A stretch of 64,000 bases of DNA from Hydrogenophilaceae bacterium (GTDB lineage: Bacteria > Pseudomonadota > Gammaproteobacteria > Burkholderiales > Thiobacillaceae). Of the stretch, positions 10,790 through 23,735 are shown one piece after another. Where the stretch lies: assembly GCA_024709485.1 (NCBI GenBank), contig JANJWO010000006.1:1-64000 (forward strand), written 5' to 3'. A program made the translations under genes and the position numbers. Under the pieces are notes generated by a model. That model was not told the DNA's origin. It saw only the letters and a program-made list of their open reading frames with translations, and ran no database searches. Each line of letters opens with the position of its first letter. The stretch's first letter is position 1.

Positions 10790-10852
10790 GAACAGGGAGG
10801 ACTTGAGGACGGGAGGACGACGAAATCGTATCCCCTCATGTCCTCCTTGTTC
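10790..10852. repeat. long imperfect hairpin, family 1 copy A
   Basis: Left arm GAACAGGGAGGACTTGAGG (10790-10808), right arm CCTCATGTCCTCCTTGTTC (10834-10852), 17/19 complementary, followed by GTTTTTTC; right arm identical at 34407-34425. Confidence 0.75.
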
Positions 10853-10904
10853 GTTTTTTCAGGCCGCCCCTCCCACCCTGGGCGGCCTGCCGATACTGGT
10901 ATGA

Positions 10905-12338
<1,434 letters not shown>

Positions 12339-12356
12339 GCCGCGGCCGCGCCGCAC

Positions 12357-12395
12357 AAAAAGACACGGCCGGGAAATCCCGGCCGTGTGCTTTTT
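12357..12395. terminator. bidirectional intrinsic terminator between convergent gltD and FadL-like gene
   Basis: AAAAAGACACGGCCGGGAAATCCCGGCCGTGTGCTTTTT. Confidence 0.9.
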
Positions 12396-12410
12396 AGTAG
12401 CTGCGGCGGA

Positions 12411-13580
12411 TCAGAACAGATAGCTGTAGGTCAGCTGCCAGTTCGTCTGGCTGTGCTCGACGCGCATGCCGTAGTTGCCGTACGGCGCCATCGGGCCGGT
12501 GCCGGTCACCGACACTTCCGGCACATGGCTCAGCGCGAAATTGAGTTGCGACTGCTTGTCGAAGGCATAGCCGAAGCCCGCAGTGTAGTGATGCTCCGCG
12601 GTTGCCGGCCACAGGTAGTTGACCAGATCGTCGGGAATGGGGTTCTTGCCGTAGTTGTAGCCCGCGCGCGCCGTGAGGCTTTCGCTGATCTTGTAGGAAA
12701 GGCCGAGCGCGACCACGGTCTGGTTTTCCCAGTCCTGGCGGAACGGCACCGCGCCGCCGCCCGGCATATGCATGGTGACGGTGTTCATGCTGTCGTTCCA
12801 CAGCACCTGCTTGAGGTCGAGCGCCGTCATCAGGCGCTCGCTGGCTTGCCAGGCGAAGCCCAGGCCGAGCATCGCCGGCATGTCGAAGCCGGTGACTTTG
12901 TAGCCGCCGCCCTTGAGATCGGGCAGATTGCCGGCGGTCTGGTAGACGCCGCCGACGCTCAGCGCCCCATTCAGCCTGTAGGTGAAGCCGAGCTTGGCCG
13001 CGAGGCTGTAGCCCTTGGCCTTGCCGGTGAAGTCGCTGTCGTCCTTGAAATTGAGGTCCTTGCTGCCATTGCCGTCCAGATCGACCACGAGGTCCATGCC
13101 CGACCATACGACATCGACGCTGCCGCCCAGGCTGAGACGCGGATTGACGCGCCAGGCCAGCGGGAAGATGACGCGGCCCACGCCGACCTGCGCCATGTCG
13201 CCGTTGGCATATTCCGTGCCCATGCCGCCCTGGCCGTAGATGCCGGCGCCGTACACCACCTCGCCGTGCTTCCTGACATAGCCAAAGGCCGGCATGTAGA
13301 ACGCGTCCGCGCTGGAGCCGCCGATGCCCGGCTGGGTTTTCACGTCCGGTCCGACATAGCCGAGCATCACATCCAGGCGCCCGCCTTCCTTCATCAGCGC
13401 CAGCGTGGCCGGGTTGTTGGCCATCGCCGCCGTGCCATTGTCGTAGGCCATGGCGGCACCGCCCATGGCGGTGGCGATCGGGCCGTAGCCCTCCATGATC
13501 ATGCCGTTGGTAGCCAGCGCCAGGCCGGGCACGAAAACGCCCATCGCGGCGAAGCTGGCCGCGATATTCTTGCGACGCAT
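12411..13580 (-). CDS. FadL/OMPP1/TodX-type outer membrane transport protein
   Basis: Signal peptide MRRKNIAASFAAMGVFVPGLALA then TNGMIMEGYGPIATAMGGAAMAYDNGTAAMANNPA; terminal aromatic Y-L-F. Confidence 0.9.
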   Translation of the reverse strand: MRRKNIAASFAAMGVFVPGLALATNGMIMEGYGPIATAMGGAAMAYDNGTAAMANNPATLALMKEGGRLDVMLGYVGPDVKTQPGIGGSSADAFYMPAFGYVRKHGEVVYGAGIYGQGGMGTEYANGDMAQVGVGRVIFPLAWRVNPRLSLGGSVDVVWSGMDLVVDLDGNGSKDLNFKDDSDFTGKAKGYSLAAKLGFTYRLNGALSVGGVYQTAGNLPDLKGGGYKVTGFDMPAMLGLGFAWQASERLMTALDLKQVLWNDSMNTVTMHMPGGGAVPFRQDWENQTVVALGLSYKISESLTARAGYNYGKNPIPDDLVNYLWPATAEHHYTAGFGYAFDKQSQLNFALSHVPEVSVTGTGPMAPYGNYGMRVEHSQTNWQLTYSYLF

Positions 13581-13847
13581 CAAGGAAGCTCCTAACAGGG
13601 GGAAACGCAACAAAGACGCGGATTCTACCGAATGCCGCGCCAGGCAAACACCCCGGCCATGTACGGTTATTTGGGCTTCGCGGCGCCCGCGCGAAAATTT
13701 CGCCCTGAAACAGACGGTTACAACTCCTTACATCCGGTGACGCCCGGCAAACAAGCGGCTCACCACGCGCGGATACAGTGCGGACGTGCCCCGATGATTG
13801 TTTCGATTGCGGCGGCGCACAAAACCAACCGATCAAGGAGTTGCGTG

Positions 13848-14258
13848 ATGAATACCCGAACAATTGTTCAGACCTTGGGGCTGGCTGCGCTGCTGGGCGC
13901 CTCTGCCGGCGCCTTTGCGTACGGCAGCGAAGACCACCGCGCCTTCGAGCAGCATCCCGCCTTCAGGGAAAGCCTGCGCCTGATGCAGGAAGTGGACGAG
14001 CGCCAGGACAGGCAGATGGAGCGCATTCTCAGTGGCCTTTATGAAAAGCGCATCACCCTGCCGGAGTTTCGCAGGCTGATGGACAGGCAGCGCGACATCC
14101 GGAGAATGGAGCGCCAATTCCTGGCGGACGGCCTGTTGAGCCGCGCCGAATACCGCAAGCTCGATGCCGCCCTGAATGCCGCCAGCCGCGGCATCCACCG
14201 CGAAGCGCACGACGCCCAGGGCCGCCCCGCCTACGGCGGCGGCCAGGTCTACCGCTGA
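13848..14258 (+). CDS. hypothetical periplasmic protein
   Basis: MNTRTIVQTLGLAALLGASAGAFAYG signal peptide, helical charged mature part; AAGGAG upstream. Confidence 0.7.
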   Translation: MNTRTIVQTLGLAALLGASAGAFAYGSEDHRAFEQHPAFRESLRLMQEVDERQDRQMERILSGLYEKRITLPEFRRLMDRQRDIRRMERQFLADGLLSRAEYRKLDAALNAASRGIHREAHDAQGRPAYGGGQVYR

Positions 14259-14300
14259 GTGGGCGCGCGCTGCATGACAGCACAGGCGCTGAAGTTGAGC

Positions 14301-14320
14301 GCGATATCATCCGATATCGC
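14301..14320. promoter_or_regulatory. perfect 8-bp palindrome GCGATATC-ATCC-GATATCGC upstream of 14350 gene
   Basis: Direct reading; 30 bp upstream of the ATG. Confidence 0.45.
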
Positions 14321-14349
14321 TCCTACGTTCAAATTTGAGAGGTGAGGAC

Positions 14350-14889
14350 ATGAAAGTCAAACTCGTTCTGGGCATGATGCCCCTGTTTTGCGCCGGCGTG
14401 GCGCTCGCCACCCCACCGAGCCATGCGCCCGCGCACGGCTGGCGCGCGAAGCACGACCCGTATTACGCCGGCCATAGCGGCCGCAAGTACCGGGAGGACT
14501 TCGGCATCCTTTCCGGCCGCTGCAATCGCGACGCCATCGGCGCGGTGCTGGGCGGCGTGGGCGGCGCCGTCATCGGCGGGCAGGTTGCCGGCAGGGACGA
14601 TCGCGCCGTCGGCATGGTCGTGGGCGGCGTGCTGGGCGCCGTGCTCGGCCATGCCATCGGCGAGGAGCTGGACAAGAGCGACCGCGCCTGCATGGGCCAT
14701 GCGCTGGAGCTGGGCAAGGCGGGCACCCCGGTCGAGTGGCGCCATGGCGGCCACCATTACCGCTTCACGCCGCGCGGCGACGCCGCCGGCGGCTGCCGCT
14801 ACGCGACCCTGGTGATGGACCGCCGCAAACCCAGGGAAATTCTTGCCTGCCCCGACCCGCGCGGCGAGTGGACATTCAAAAAGCGCTGA
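14350..14889 (+). CDS. glycine-zipper 2TM domain envelope protein
   Basis: Signal peptide and GAVLGGVGGAVIGGQVAG...GMVVGGVLGAVLGHAIGEELD. Confidence 0.8.
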   Translation: MKVKLVLGMMPLFCAGVALATPPSHAPAHGWRAKHDPYYAGHSGRKYREDFGILSGRCNRDAIGAVLGGVGGAVIGGQVAGRDDRAVGMVVGGVLGAVLGHAIGEELDKSDRACMGHALELGKAGTPVEWRHGGHHYRFTPRGDAAGGCRYATLVMDRRKPREILACPDPRGEWTFKKR

Positions 14890-14961
14890 CGTGAGCCCAT
14901 TCAGGCCGGGGCGCCGCCCCGGCCTGTTAAACTCGGGGTTTGAAGAATTTTGCCCAAGCCC

Positions 14962-16029
14962 ATGTCCGCACTCAAAAACGATACCTTCCTGCGCGCCCTG
15001 CTGCGCGAGCCCGTCGACTACACGCCCACCTGGCTCATGCGCCAGGCCGGGCGCTATCTGCCGGAATACAACGCGACGCGCGCGCGTGCCGGCGATTTCC
15101 TGGCGCTATGCAAGACGCCGGACCTGGCCACCGAGGTGACGCTACAGCCGCTCGCGCGCTATCCGCTGGATGCGGCCATCCTGTTTTCCGACATCCTGAC
15201 CGTGCCGGACGCCATGGGCCTCGGCCTCTACTTCGCCCAGGGCGAAGGCCCGCGCTTCGAGCGGCCCTTGCGCGAAGAATGGGCGATCCGCGCCCTGGCC
15301 GCGCCCGACCCCGCCGACAAGCTGGGCTACGTGCTGGACGCCGTCAGGAGCATCCGCAAGGCGCTGGACGGTTCGGTGCCGCTGATCGGCTTTTCCGGCA
15401 GCCCCTTCACACTGGCCTGCTACATGATCGAAGGCAGCGGCTCGGACGACTACCGCACGGTGAAGTCGATGCTGTACCAGCGCCCCGACCTGTTGCACCA
15501 TATTCTTGAAATCAACACCCGCGCGGTCACCGATTACCTGAACGCGCAAATCGAGGCCGGCGCCCAGGCGGCGATGATTTTCGACACCTGGGGCGGCATG
15601 CTGTCCCACCGCGCCTACCGCGAATTCTCGCTGGCCTACATGGCCCGTATCGTGGCCGGCCTCAAAAAGGAAAACGAGGGCCGCCGGGTGCCCAGCATCC
15701 TGTTCACCAAAGGCGGTGGACTGTGGCTGGAGGACATGGCCGCCACCGGCTGCGACGCGCTGGGGCTGGACTGGACCATCGAGATCGGCGACGCGCGCAG
15801 GCGGGTGGGGGACAAGGTCGCGCTGCAGGGCAATTTCGACCCGCTGTGCCTGATGGGCAGCCCCGAAGCCATCGTGAACGAAGTCGAAGCCATTCTAGAG
15901 AGCTACGGGCCGGGTTCCGGCCATGTCTTCAATCTCGGGCACGGCATCAATCAGCATACCCCGCCCGAGAACGTGAACGTGCTGCTCGATGCCATCAGGA
16001 AAACCAGCCCCGGCTATCATGCCGGCTAG
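14962..16029 (+). CDS. hemE: uroporphyrinogen decarboxylase
   Basis: [17 protein letters not shown] and [14 protein letters not shown]-type motifs (here [15 protein letters not shown]), [16 protein letters not shown]. Confidence 0.98.
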   Translation: MSALKNDTFLRALLREPVDYTPTWLMRQAGRYLPEYNATRARAGDFLALCKTPDLATEVTLQPLARYPLDAAILFSDILTVPDAMGLGLYFAQGEGPRFERPLREEWAIRALAAPDPADKLGYVLDAVRSIRKALDGSVPLIGFSGSPFTLACYMIEGSGSDDYRTVKSMLYQRPDLLHHILEINTRAVTDYLNAQIEAGAQAAMIFDTWGGMLSHRAYREFSLAYMARIVAGLKKENEGRRVPSILFTKGGGLWLEDMAATGCDALGLDWTIEIGDARRRVGDKVALQGNFDPLCLMGSPEAIVNEVEAILESYGPGSGHVFNLGHGINQHTPPENVNVLLDAIRKTSPGYHAG

Positions 16030-16049
16030 CGGCCGGATAGCAAATTAGT

Positions 16050-16349
16050 TGGTACTTATGCACAAATGATGTGTTCCGCACAGGGTTTTTGCGTGCCTGG
16101 CTTGACAGCCGGGCAGAAAATATAACTCTCTGTTTATTAAAAACAATCTCCCTTGCCCGTTTTTTGACCGAATCGCCGCGATGGCGTATTTACGCCCTTT
16201 GGGAGGAATGGCGAACAGTCATCCACAAAATTATCCACAGATTTCGTGGACAACCCAAAAACCTTTAATAATCATAAAGGTTTAGCTCGATCTTCACGAA
16301 ATAACAGCAACTTTGGCCGCTAACTAAAGCCTCTTATCCACTGCCCGCC
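16050..16349. promoter_or_regulatory. AT-rich spacer with a cluster of DnaA-box-like 9-mers
   Basis: TTATGCACA 16056-16064, TCATCCACA 16219-16227, TTATCCACA 16231-16239, TTATCCACT 16334-16342; inverted repeat ACCTTTA..TAAAGGT about 16261-16281. Confidence 0.55.
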
Positions 16350-18521
<2,172 letters not shown>

Positions 18522-19088
18522 TCAACCGATCGCTTCTGGCGTGTTGATGTTGGCCATCTCGGCGGGTTCGAAGGACGCCGTGGCGTAGCCCGCGCTTTCC
18601 TGAAACCCGCGCACCGAACGCTTGCCGCTCGCCAGATAATCGGCCAGCGCCTGCGCCTGGCTGGCGCGGGCCAGCATGACCGCGGGATGGATCCGCAGGC
18701 CGTCATCCGCCACCACGATGCCAACCCCGCGGCTGGCCGCGAGCAGCCGCTCGGCAAGCTGCTTCGGCAGTTGCGGCATGTCGCACGGAACAGTAAGCAC
18801 CCACTCATGCCGCGCCGCCTGCAAACCGGCGAGCACGCCGGCAAGCGGGCCCTGAAAATCCAGCAGGCTGTCGCGGATTACCGGATAACCGCGGCGCCCA
18901 TACTCCTCAAGATTGCGATTGGCCGAGATCAGCAACTCGTCGACTTGCGGCGCGAGGCAGGCGATCGCATGGTCGATCAAGGGCTTGCCGCGATAGGGCA
19001 CCAGCCCCTTGTCGCGCCCGCCCATGCGGCTGCCCTGGCCGCCGGCGAGGATGAGCCCGGTGATCTTCTCGCGCGCCGGCGCCTTCAC
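18522..19088 (-). CDS. mobA: molybdenum cofactor guanylyltransferase
   Basis: ITGLILAGGQGSRMGGRDKGLVPYRGKPLIDHA; GTG start at 19086-19088 overlapping the upstream stop. Confidence 0.93.
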   Translation of the reverse strand: MKAPAREKITGLILAGGQGSRMGGRDKGLVPYRGKPLIDHAIACLAPQVDELLISANRNLEEYGRRGYPVIRDSLLDFQGPLAGVLAGLQAARHEWVLTVPCDMPQLPKQLAERLLAASRGVGIVVADDGLRIHPAVMLARASQAQALADYLASGKRSVRGFQESAGYATASFEPAEMANINTPEAIG

Positions 19089-20692
19089 GCCTGGCGCCGG
19101 TAGAGCCGGAAGCGCGCGTCCTTTTCGCCCGGCAAGCCGCCCTCCCAGCGCTTCGTCCAGCCGCCGCCGGGCGCGGCCGGCCGGCGCTCCTTCTGGAAAA
19201 CCAGCAGCCAGTCGCAGGCGCCGGCCGCGCCGGGCCGGATGTCGAGGCCGCCGTGATACGCCAGCAGATGCCGCAGGGTGGCATCGAGGTTCTGCGACGC
19301 GATGCATCCGCTGCCAGAAACCTCGTTCGCGATTTCCCGCGCGACCTGCTGGTAGCCGATGCGCTGGTCCAGCGGCTTCATGAAAAACGCCAGCAGCAGG
19401 CACCAGGCAAATGTCGTCCCCACGCACCACACCAGGACGGGCCGTTGCGGCGTGCGCGGCCGGGCTTTGAGCCACACCAGCCAGGCCACCCATGACAGCG
19501 TGATCAACAGCCCGAGGGCCAGCGCCAGCGGCCTGAGCCCGCGGCTTTCCATGCCAAGCCGGGACAGCCGCGCCGCCAATTGCGCCGGCCAGCCGAGATC
19601 GAATGCCGCCCAGTACACCCAGAACACCACGGCGAAGAAACTGAACGCCATGAGCGAGAACCACAGCAGGGCATTGGCCGCGCCGCGCTTGAGCTCCCCC
19701 AGGCCCGCGCCCGCCAGCAGCGCAATGGCGGGCAGCAGGATGATGGCCTGGATCTGCTCGCTTGCGGTATGCAGGCTGAGCGCCGCCAACGCCACGGCCA
19801 GCACGCCGAGCGGCAGCCACAGCTTGACCGAATCCCAGCCCTGGCGCCTTAGCCGGTACACCGCCCAGCCGGCGAGCAGCCAAGCCGGCCAGGCGAACCA
19901 GGAAAGCGCGTTGAGGAAATAAAACGGGGTGTAGCGCGCCTTCTCCCCCATGCCGAAAACGGTTTGCCCGAGCGCGTCATGCTGCCACCAGTCCGCGAGC
20001 CGGCCAGGATAGTGGGCATGCACCGAAAGCAGCCACGCCCCGCAGAGCGCGAACGCGCCGATCAGCGCGAACCACGAGCCGCCCACGCGCGCCGAGCTGC
20101 GCCAGCTCGGCAGCAAGAGCGGCAGGAGAAGCAGCGCCAGCGCCAGCGCCAGCGCCGGCAGCCAGGCGCCGGAAAGAAACAGCCCCGCCAAGCCCAGGCC
20201 CGCGAGCCCGCCGCCCCGCAGGGGCTGTTGCAACATGCGCGCCAGCCCGTAGAGAAACAAGGCGAGGGCGGCAAGCTGCGCGGTATAGGGATTGGTTTCG
20301 TGCGCCGGCACCAGCAGCCCCATGCAGCCCATCAGCGCCAGGGCCGTGGGCCAGGCCGCGCCGGGGCCGTACAGGATGCGCGCGGAAAGCGCGGTCAGCC
20401 ACAGCGCGGCGCCGACGAAGACGCCGCTGGCCAGGCGCGCGGCATCATGCAGCGGCAGCAGCGGCGAGAGCAGGCCGCCCAGTCCCTGCGCCAGCCACAG
20501 ATAGGGCTGCGGCAGCAGATGCGCGCCCTCGGCCCGGGCCGGGAACAGCCAGTCACCCTGCTGCCGAACCGCCAGCAGCTGCGCGAAGGTCTCGGCGTCC
20601 GGCCCCTTCCAGGGCACGTGCCCGACGAGGCCGGGCAGCAGCCAGGCCAGGCACAGCCCGAGCAACCAATAATGGGTCGGGAGCCGATTCAC
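19085..20692 (-). CDS. ArnT-like glycosyltransferase (GT39/83 family membrane protein)
   Basis: Multi-TM, N-terminal DAETFAQLLAVRQQGDWLFP...YLWLAQGLGGLL. Confidence 0.82.
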   Translation of the reverse strand: MNRLPTHYWLLGLCLAWLLPGLVGHVPWKGPDAETFAQLLAVRQQGDWLFPARAEGAHLLPQPYLWLAQGLGGLLSPLLPLHDAARLASGVFVGAALWLTALSARILYGPGAAWPTALALMGCMGLLVPAHETNPYTAQLAALALFLYGLARMLQQPLRGGGLAGLGLAGLFLSGAWLPALALALALLLLPLLLPSWRSSARVGGSWFALIGAFALCGAWLLSVHAHYPGRLADWWQHDALGQTVFGMGEKARYTPFYFLNALSWFAWPAWLLAGWAVYRLRRQGWDSVKLWLPLGVLAVALAALSLHTASEQIQAIILLPAIALLAGAGLGELKRGAANALLWFSLMAFSFFAVVFWVYWAAFDLGWPAQLAARLSRLGMESRGLRPLALALGLLITLSWVAWLVWLKARPRTPQRPVLVWCVGTTFAWCLLLAFFMKPLDQRIGYQQVAREIANEVSGSGCIASQNLDATLRHLLAYHGGLDIRPGAAGACDWLLVFQKERRPAAPGGGWTKRWEGGLPGEKDARFRLYRRQA

Positions 20693-22140
20693 TGGATGGT
20701 CTTCAGCATCTGGCCGGGGCGCGGCTCGCCCGCGGGATAGAGGTCGTTGATCAGCCTCAGTTGCGCCTCCGCGCTTTTGCCGAGCGGGGATTGCGCGGCC
20801 AGTTGCGCCATGCTCGTGCCCGCCTGCGCCTTGATCACGCGAACGATGTAGGGGCGCGCACGCTTGCGCTCCTCCGCGGGGAGCGTATGGAAGCTGTTGA
20901 TGGCGGCCTTCATTTCATCGCGGTTCTGATTGTAGGCGCTGGCGTCCCTCGCCAGGGCGGCGAAGAGAAACTGGCTGCCGCCGTGATTGATCGCCGCCGC
21001 CAGCACCGGCTTGCCCTGCAGGTAACCGGCGGCGAAGGCGGCGGAATTGCCATTGACGCTGCCCGATTCATAACGCGCGCCCTGGTCGAGCTTGAGGCCT
21101 TTCTGCAAGGCCTCCATGGGCTGCGCATTCCTGGGGCCCGGCTTCAATTCCACCAGCGCCGTTTTCTGGGGGTTGAGCGCGACGACGCGGTCGGGCTGGT
21201 TCTGTACCCGCCAGCCCTGCGGAAACTGCACGGCGATGCCAAGCTTTTCGTGCAACAGGGCGTTGTTGCGAATCACGCCCTGCTCGGGGCTGTCGCCGAA
21301 ATACATGCCGTCTGTCGCTTGCAGATAGGCCTCGCGGTTTTCCAGCGGATTCGCTACCTGGTATTTCTTCGCTTCCCCCACCACCTGCCTGAGGCGGGTG
21401 TCGTTGTCGGGGTGGCTTTCGAACAGGCCATGATAGCGGCGCGGCTCGCGCCCTTCTTCCTTGGCCAGCTGAATGTCGTAGCGCTCCTGATTTTTCAGCA
21501 CGCCGATGACCTCCACCATGGCCTGCGGGTCGTACCCGCTTCTAGCGAGGTATTCGGCGCCCAGCCGATCCGCTTCCAGCTCGTGCTCGCGCCCATAGCC
21601 CGCCACCAGAGACTGGCTCAGCGCTTGCAGCAGCGAGGAGCCGGCCTGGGTGTTCAGGCCCGGCACCAGGATCGAGCCGAGAATCGCGCCCAGCCCCACC
21701 GCGGTGGACGCGCTTTGCTGGCGCACGCCGTGGCGCGCCGTCACATGGCCGATTTCATGGCCGACCACGCCGGCAAGCTCCGCCTCGCTATTCAGGTAGG
21801 CCATGATGCCGCGGGTGACGTAGACATAGCCGCCGGGCAGGGCGAAGGCGTTCACCTCGGGACTGTCGACCACGGTAAAGTGCCAGTCCAGGTTGGCGCG
21901 ATGGCTTTTCGCCGCCAGTCCCTTGCCGATCCGGCTCACATACGCCTGCAGCCCGGGATCGTTCAGCATGCCGTATTCCTGCAGCACTTCCTTGTGCGCC
22001 TGCGCGCCCTGCTGGATTTCCTGCTGTTCGGACATCAGCACGAAATCCCGGCCGCCGGAAACCGGATTCTGGGCACAATGCGTCAGCAGCAAGGCGCCGC
22101 TGGCAGCGACAACGATGCGGCGCAAGGCGGAAGAACTCAT
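20689..22140 (-). CDS. M48 family metalloprotease, BepA/YfgC-like with lipoprotein-type signal
   Basis: HEIGHVTARHGVRQ zinc motif, LTHCAQNPVSGGRDFVLMSEQQE. Confidence 0.93.
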   Translation of the reverse strand: MSSSALRRIVVAASGALLLTHCAQNPVSGGRDFVLMSEQQEIQQGAQAHKEVLQEYGMLNDPGLQAYVSRIGKGLAAKSHRANLDWHFTVVDSPEVNAFALPGGYVYVTRGIMAYLNSEAELAGVVGHEIGHVTARHGVRQQSASTAVGLGAILGSILVPGLNTQAGSSLLQALSQSLVAGYGREHELEADRLGAEYLARSGYDPQAMVEVIGVLKNQERYDIQLAKEEGREPRRYHGLFESHPDNDTRLRQVVGEAKKYQVANPLENREAYLQATDGMYFGDSPEQGVIRNNALLHEKLGIAVQFPQGWRVQNQPDRVVALNPQKTALVELKPGPRNAQPMEALQKGLKLDQGARYESGSVNGNSAAFAAGYLQGKPVLAAAINHGGSQFLFAALARDASAYNQNRDEMKAAINSFHTLPAEERKRARPYIVRVIKAQAGTSMAQLAAQSPLGKSAEAQLRLINDLYPAGEPRPGQMLKTIQ

Positions 22141-22230
22141 GACGACCCTCGGCAAAGCTCCTGCAGGACAAGACCAGATGATACCCGCGCCGTGCGCAAA
22201 TAAACAAAGACGGCCGGCGCGGCCGAATGG

Positions 22231-22257
22231 AAAAAGGCAGCCGAAGCTGCCTTTTTT
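22231..22257. terminator. bidirectional intrinsic terminator
   Basis: AAAAAGGCAGCCGAAGCTGCCTTTTTT. Confidence 0.9.
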
Positions 22258-22284
22258 GGGTCCTGCGCGCTGCGTGCCGCGGAA

Positions 22285-22491
22285 TTACTTCCTGGTGCCG
22301 TAGCGCTGGCGGAATTTCTCGACGCGGCCAGCGGTGTCGACGATCTTCTGCTTGCCGGTGTAGAAGGGGTGGCATTCGGAGCACACTTCCACGTGCAGGG
22401 CCTTGCCCAGCGTGGAGCCGGTCTTGAACGTATTGCCGCAGGAGCAGGTCACGTCGATTTCGGTGTATTCGGGATGGGTGTCAAGTTTCAT
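22285..22491 (-). CDS. rpmE: 50S ribosomal protein L31 (zinc-binding form)
   Basis: [60 protein letters not shown]. Confidence 0.97.
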   Translation of the reverse strand: MKLDTHPEYTEIDVTCSCGNTFKTGSTLGKALHVEVCSECHPFYTGKQKIVDTAGRVEKFRQRYGTRK

Positions 22492-22661
22492 GGGATGTCC
22501 TTTTATCTCGGTCTTCGCGGCGAGTACGCGAAAGAGCCGTTCAATATAAAGGAAATCAAGCTGTTACGCAAGCCGCGCATTTCCGGAAATCTTCCCGCAG
22601 CGGGGCCGGTCCTGATCTAGACTGGATTATTGTGTTTTGCCTTCAATAACAGGAGGTCGTC

Positions 22662-23216
22662 ATGAAACCCTGGCCCACCATCCCCCGGTTCGCGGCATTG
22701 CTGTGCGTGCTGCTGGCCTTCGGCGCAGCGCCTGCCGGCGCGGCCAGCTCCGCTGAAATCGAAGCGGGGGTAAACAACACCCTGTCCCGCTTCACCAAGG
22801 ACGTCGCCGGCGCCGAGGCTTTTCTCAAAAGCGCAAAGGGCGCGCTGGTCTTCCCCCATGTTTACAAGGGCGGTATCGGCATCGGCGGCGAATACGGCGA
22901 AGGCGCCCTGCGCATCGGCGGCAAAACCGTGGATTACTACAGCACGGCGGCGGCCTCGATCGGCTTCCAGCTCGGCGGTCAGGTCAAATCCATCATCATC
23001 CTGTTCATGCAGGACGAGGCCTTGCGGAAATTCCGCGACAGCGCGGGCTGGAAGGCCGGGGTGGACGGTTCCATCGCCCTCATCGACATCGGCGCCGGCC
23101 GCGAGCTTTCCACCCAGACCATCAAGGATCCCATCGTCGCCTTCATCTTCGACCAGAAGGGCCTGATGTACAACCTGACTCTGGAAGGCTCGAAATTCAC
23201 CAAACTGAAAAAATAG
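22662..23216 (+). CDS. SYLF/YSC84 lipid-binding domain protein
   Basis: Signal peptide; AKGALVFPHVYKGGIGIGGEYGEGAL...SIGFQLGGQVKSIIILFMQDEAL. Confidence 0.9.
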   Translation: MKPWPTIPRFAALLCVLLAFGAAPAGAASSAEIEAGVNNTLSRFTKDVAGAEAFLKSAKGALVFPHVYKGGIGIGGEYGEGALRIGGKTVDYYSTAAASIGFQLGGQVKSIIILFMQDEALRKFRDSAGWKAGVDGSIALIDIGAGRELSTQTIKDPIVAFIFDQKGLMYNLTLEGSKFTKLKK

Positions 23217-23228
23217 CCGGGAAACGAC

Positions 23229-23642
23229 ATGAACAAGATATTACCGCTGATGGTTCTGCTGGCCGGTGTTGCCGGCATGAGCGGCTGCGTGGTGCAGCCC
23301 ACCTATGGGGATGTGCGGGTCCATGGCCGCGACTACGACGTCCGGGTGGCATTCTCCGACCAGGACCGCCAGTTGATCCGCGACTATTACCGCGTCAACT
23401 ATCGCAATCTGCCGCCCGGGCTCGCCAAGCAGGGCAAAGTGCCGCCCGGCCATGCCAAGCGGCTTTATCGCGGCGAGCCGCTGCCGCCCGGCCTCGAATG
23501 GCGCTACCTCCCGGAAAACCTGGAAAGGCGCCTGAGCCGCCTGCCCGATGATTACGTGCGCATCACCATCGGCGGCGACATCGCCATCATGAACGTGCGC
23601 ACCCGCGTCGTCATGGACCTGGTCGAGGACCTGGACGACTGA
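23229..23642 (+). CDS. lipoprotein-type protein of the RcnB/CigR-like group
   Basis: Lipobox-like GMSGCVV; NLPPGLAKQGKVPPGHAKRL...DIAIMNVRTRVVMDLVEDL. Confidence 0.75.
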   Translation: MNKILPLMVLLAGVAGMSGCVVQPTYGDVRVHGRDYDVRVAFSDQDRQLIRDYYRVNYRNLPPGLAKQGKVPPGHAKRLYRGEPLPPGLEWRYLPENLERRLSRLPDDYVRITIGGDIAIMNVRTRVVMDLVEDLDD

Positions 23643-23668
23643 GGCAGGGTAAGAGAAACTCAATTCAC

Positions 23669-23735
23669 ACAGAGGCAACAGAGGGAGCAGAGGAATACTT
23701 GAGAGGATTTCCTCTGTTACTCCTGCTTCCTCTGT
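23669..23735. repeat. long imperfect hairpin, family 2 copy A
   Basis: Left ACAGAGGCAACAGAGGGAGCAGAGGAA (23669-23695), right TTCCTCTGTTACTCCTGCTTCCTCTGT (23709-23735), 21/27 complementary. Confidence 0.7.

Noticed and set aside
20120-20160. CAGCGCCAGCGCCAGCGCC short tandem repeat
   Set aside because: Codes Leu/Ala-rich transmembrane sequence (ALALALALLL) in the ArnT-like gene; ordinary low complexity.
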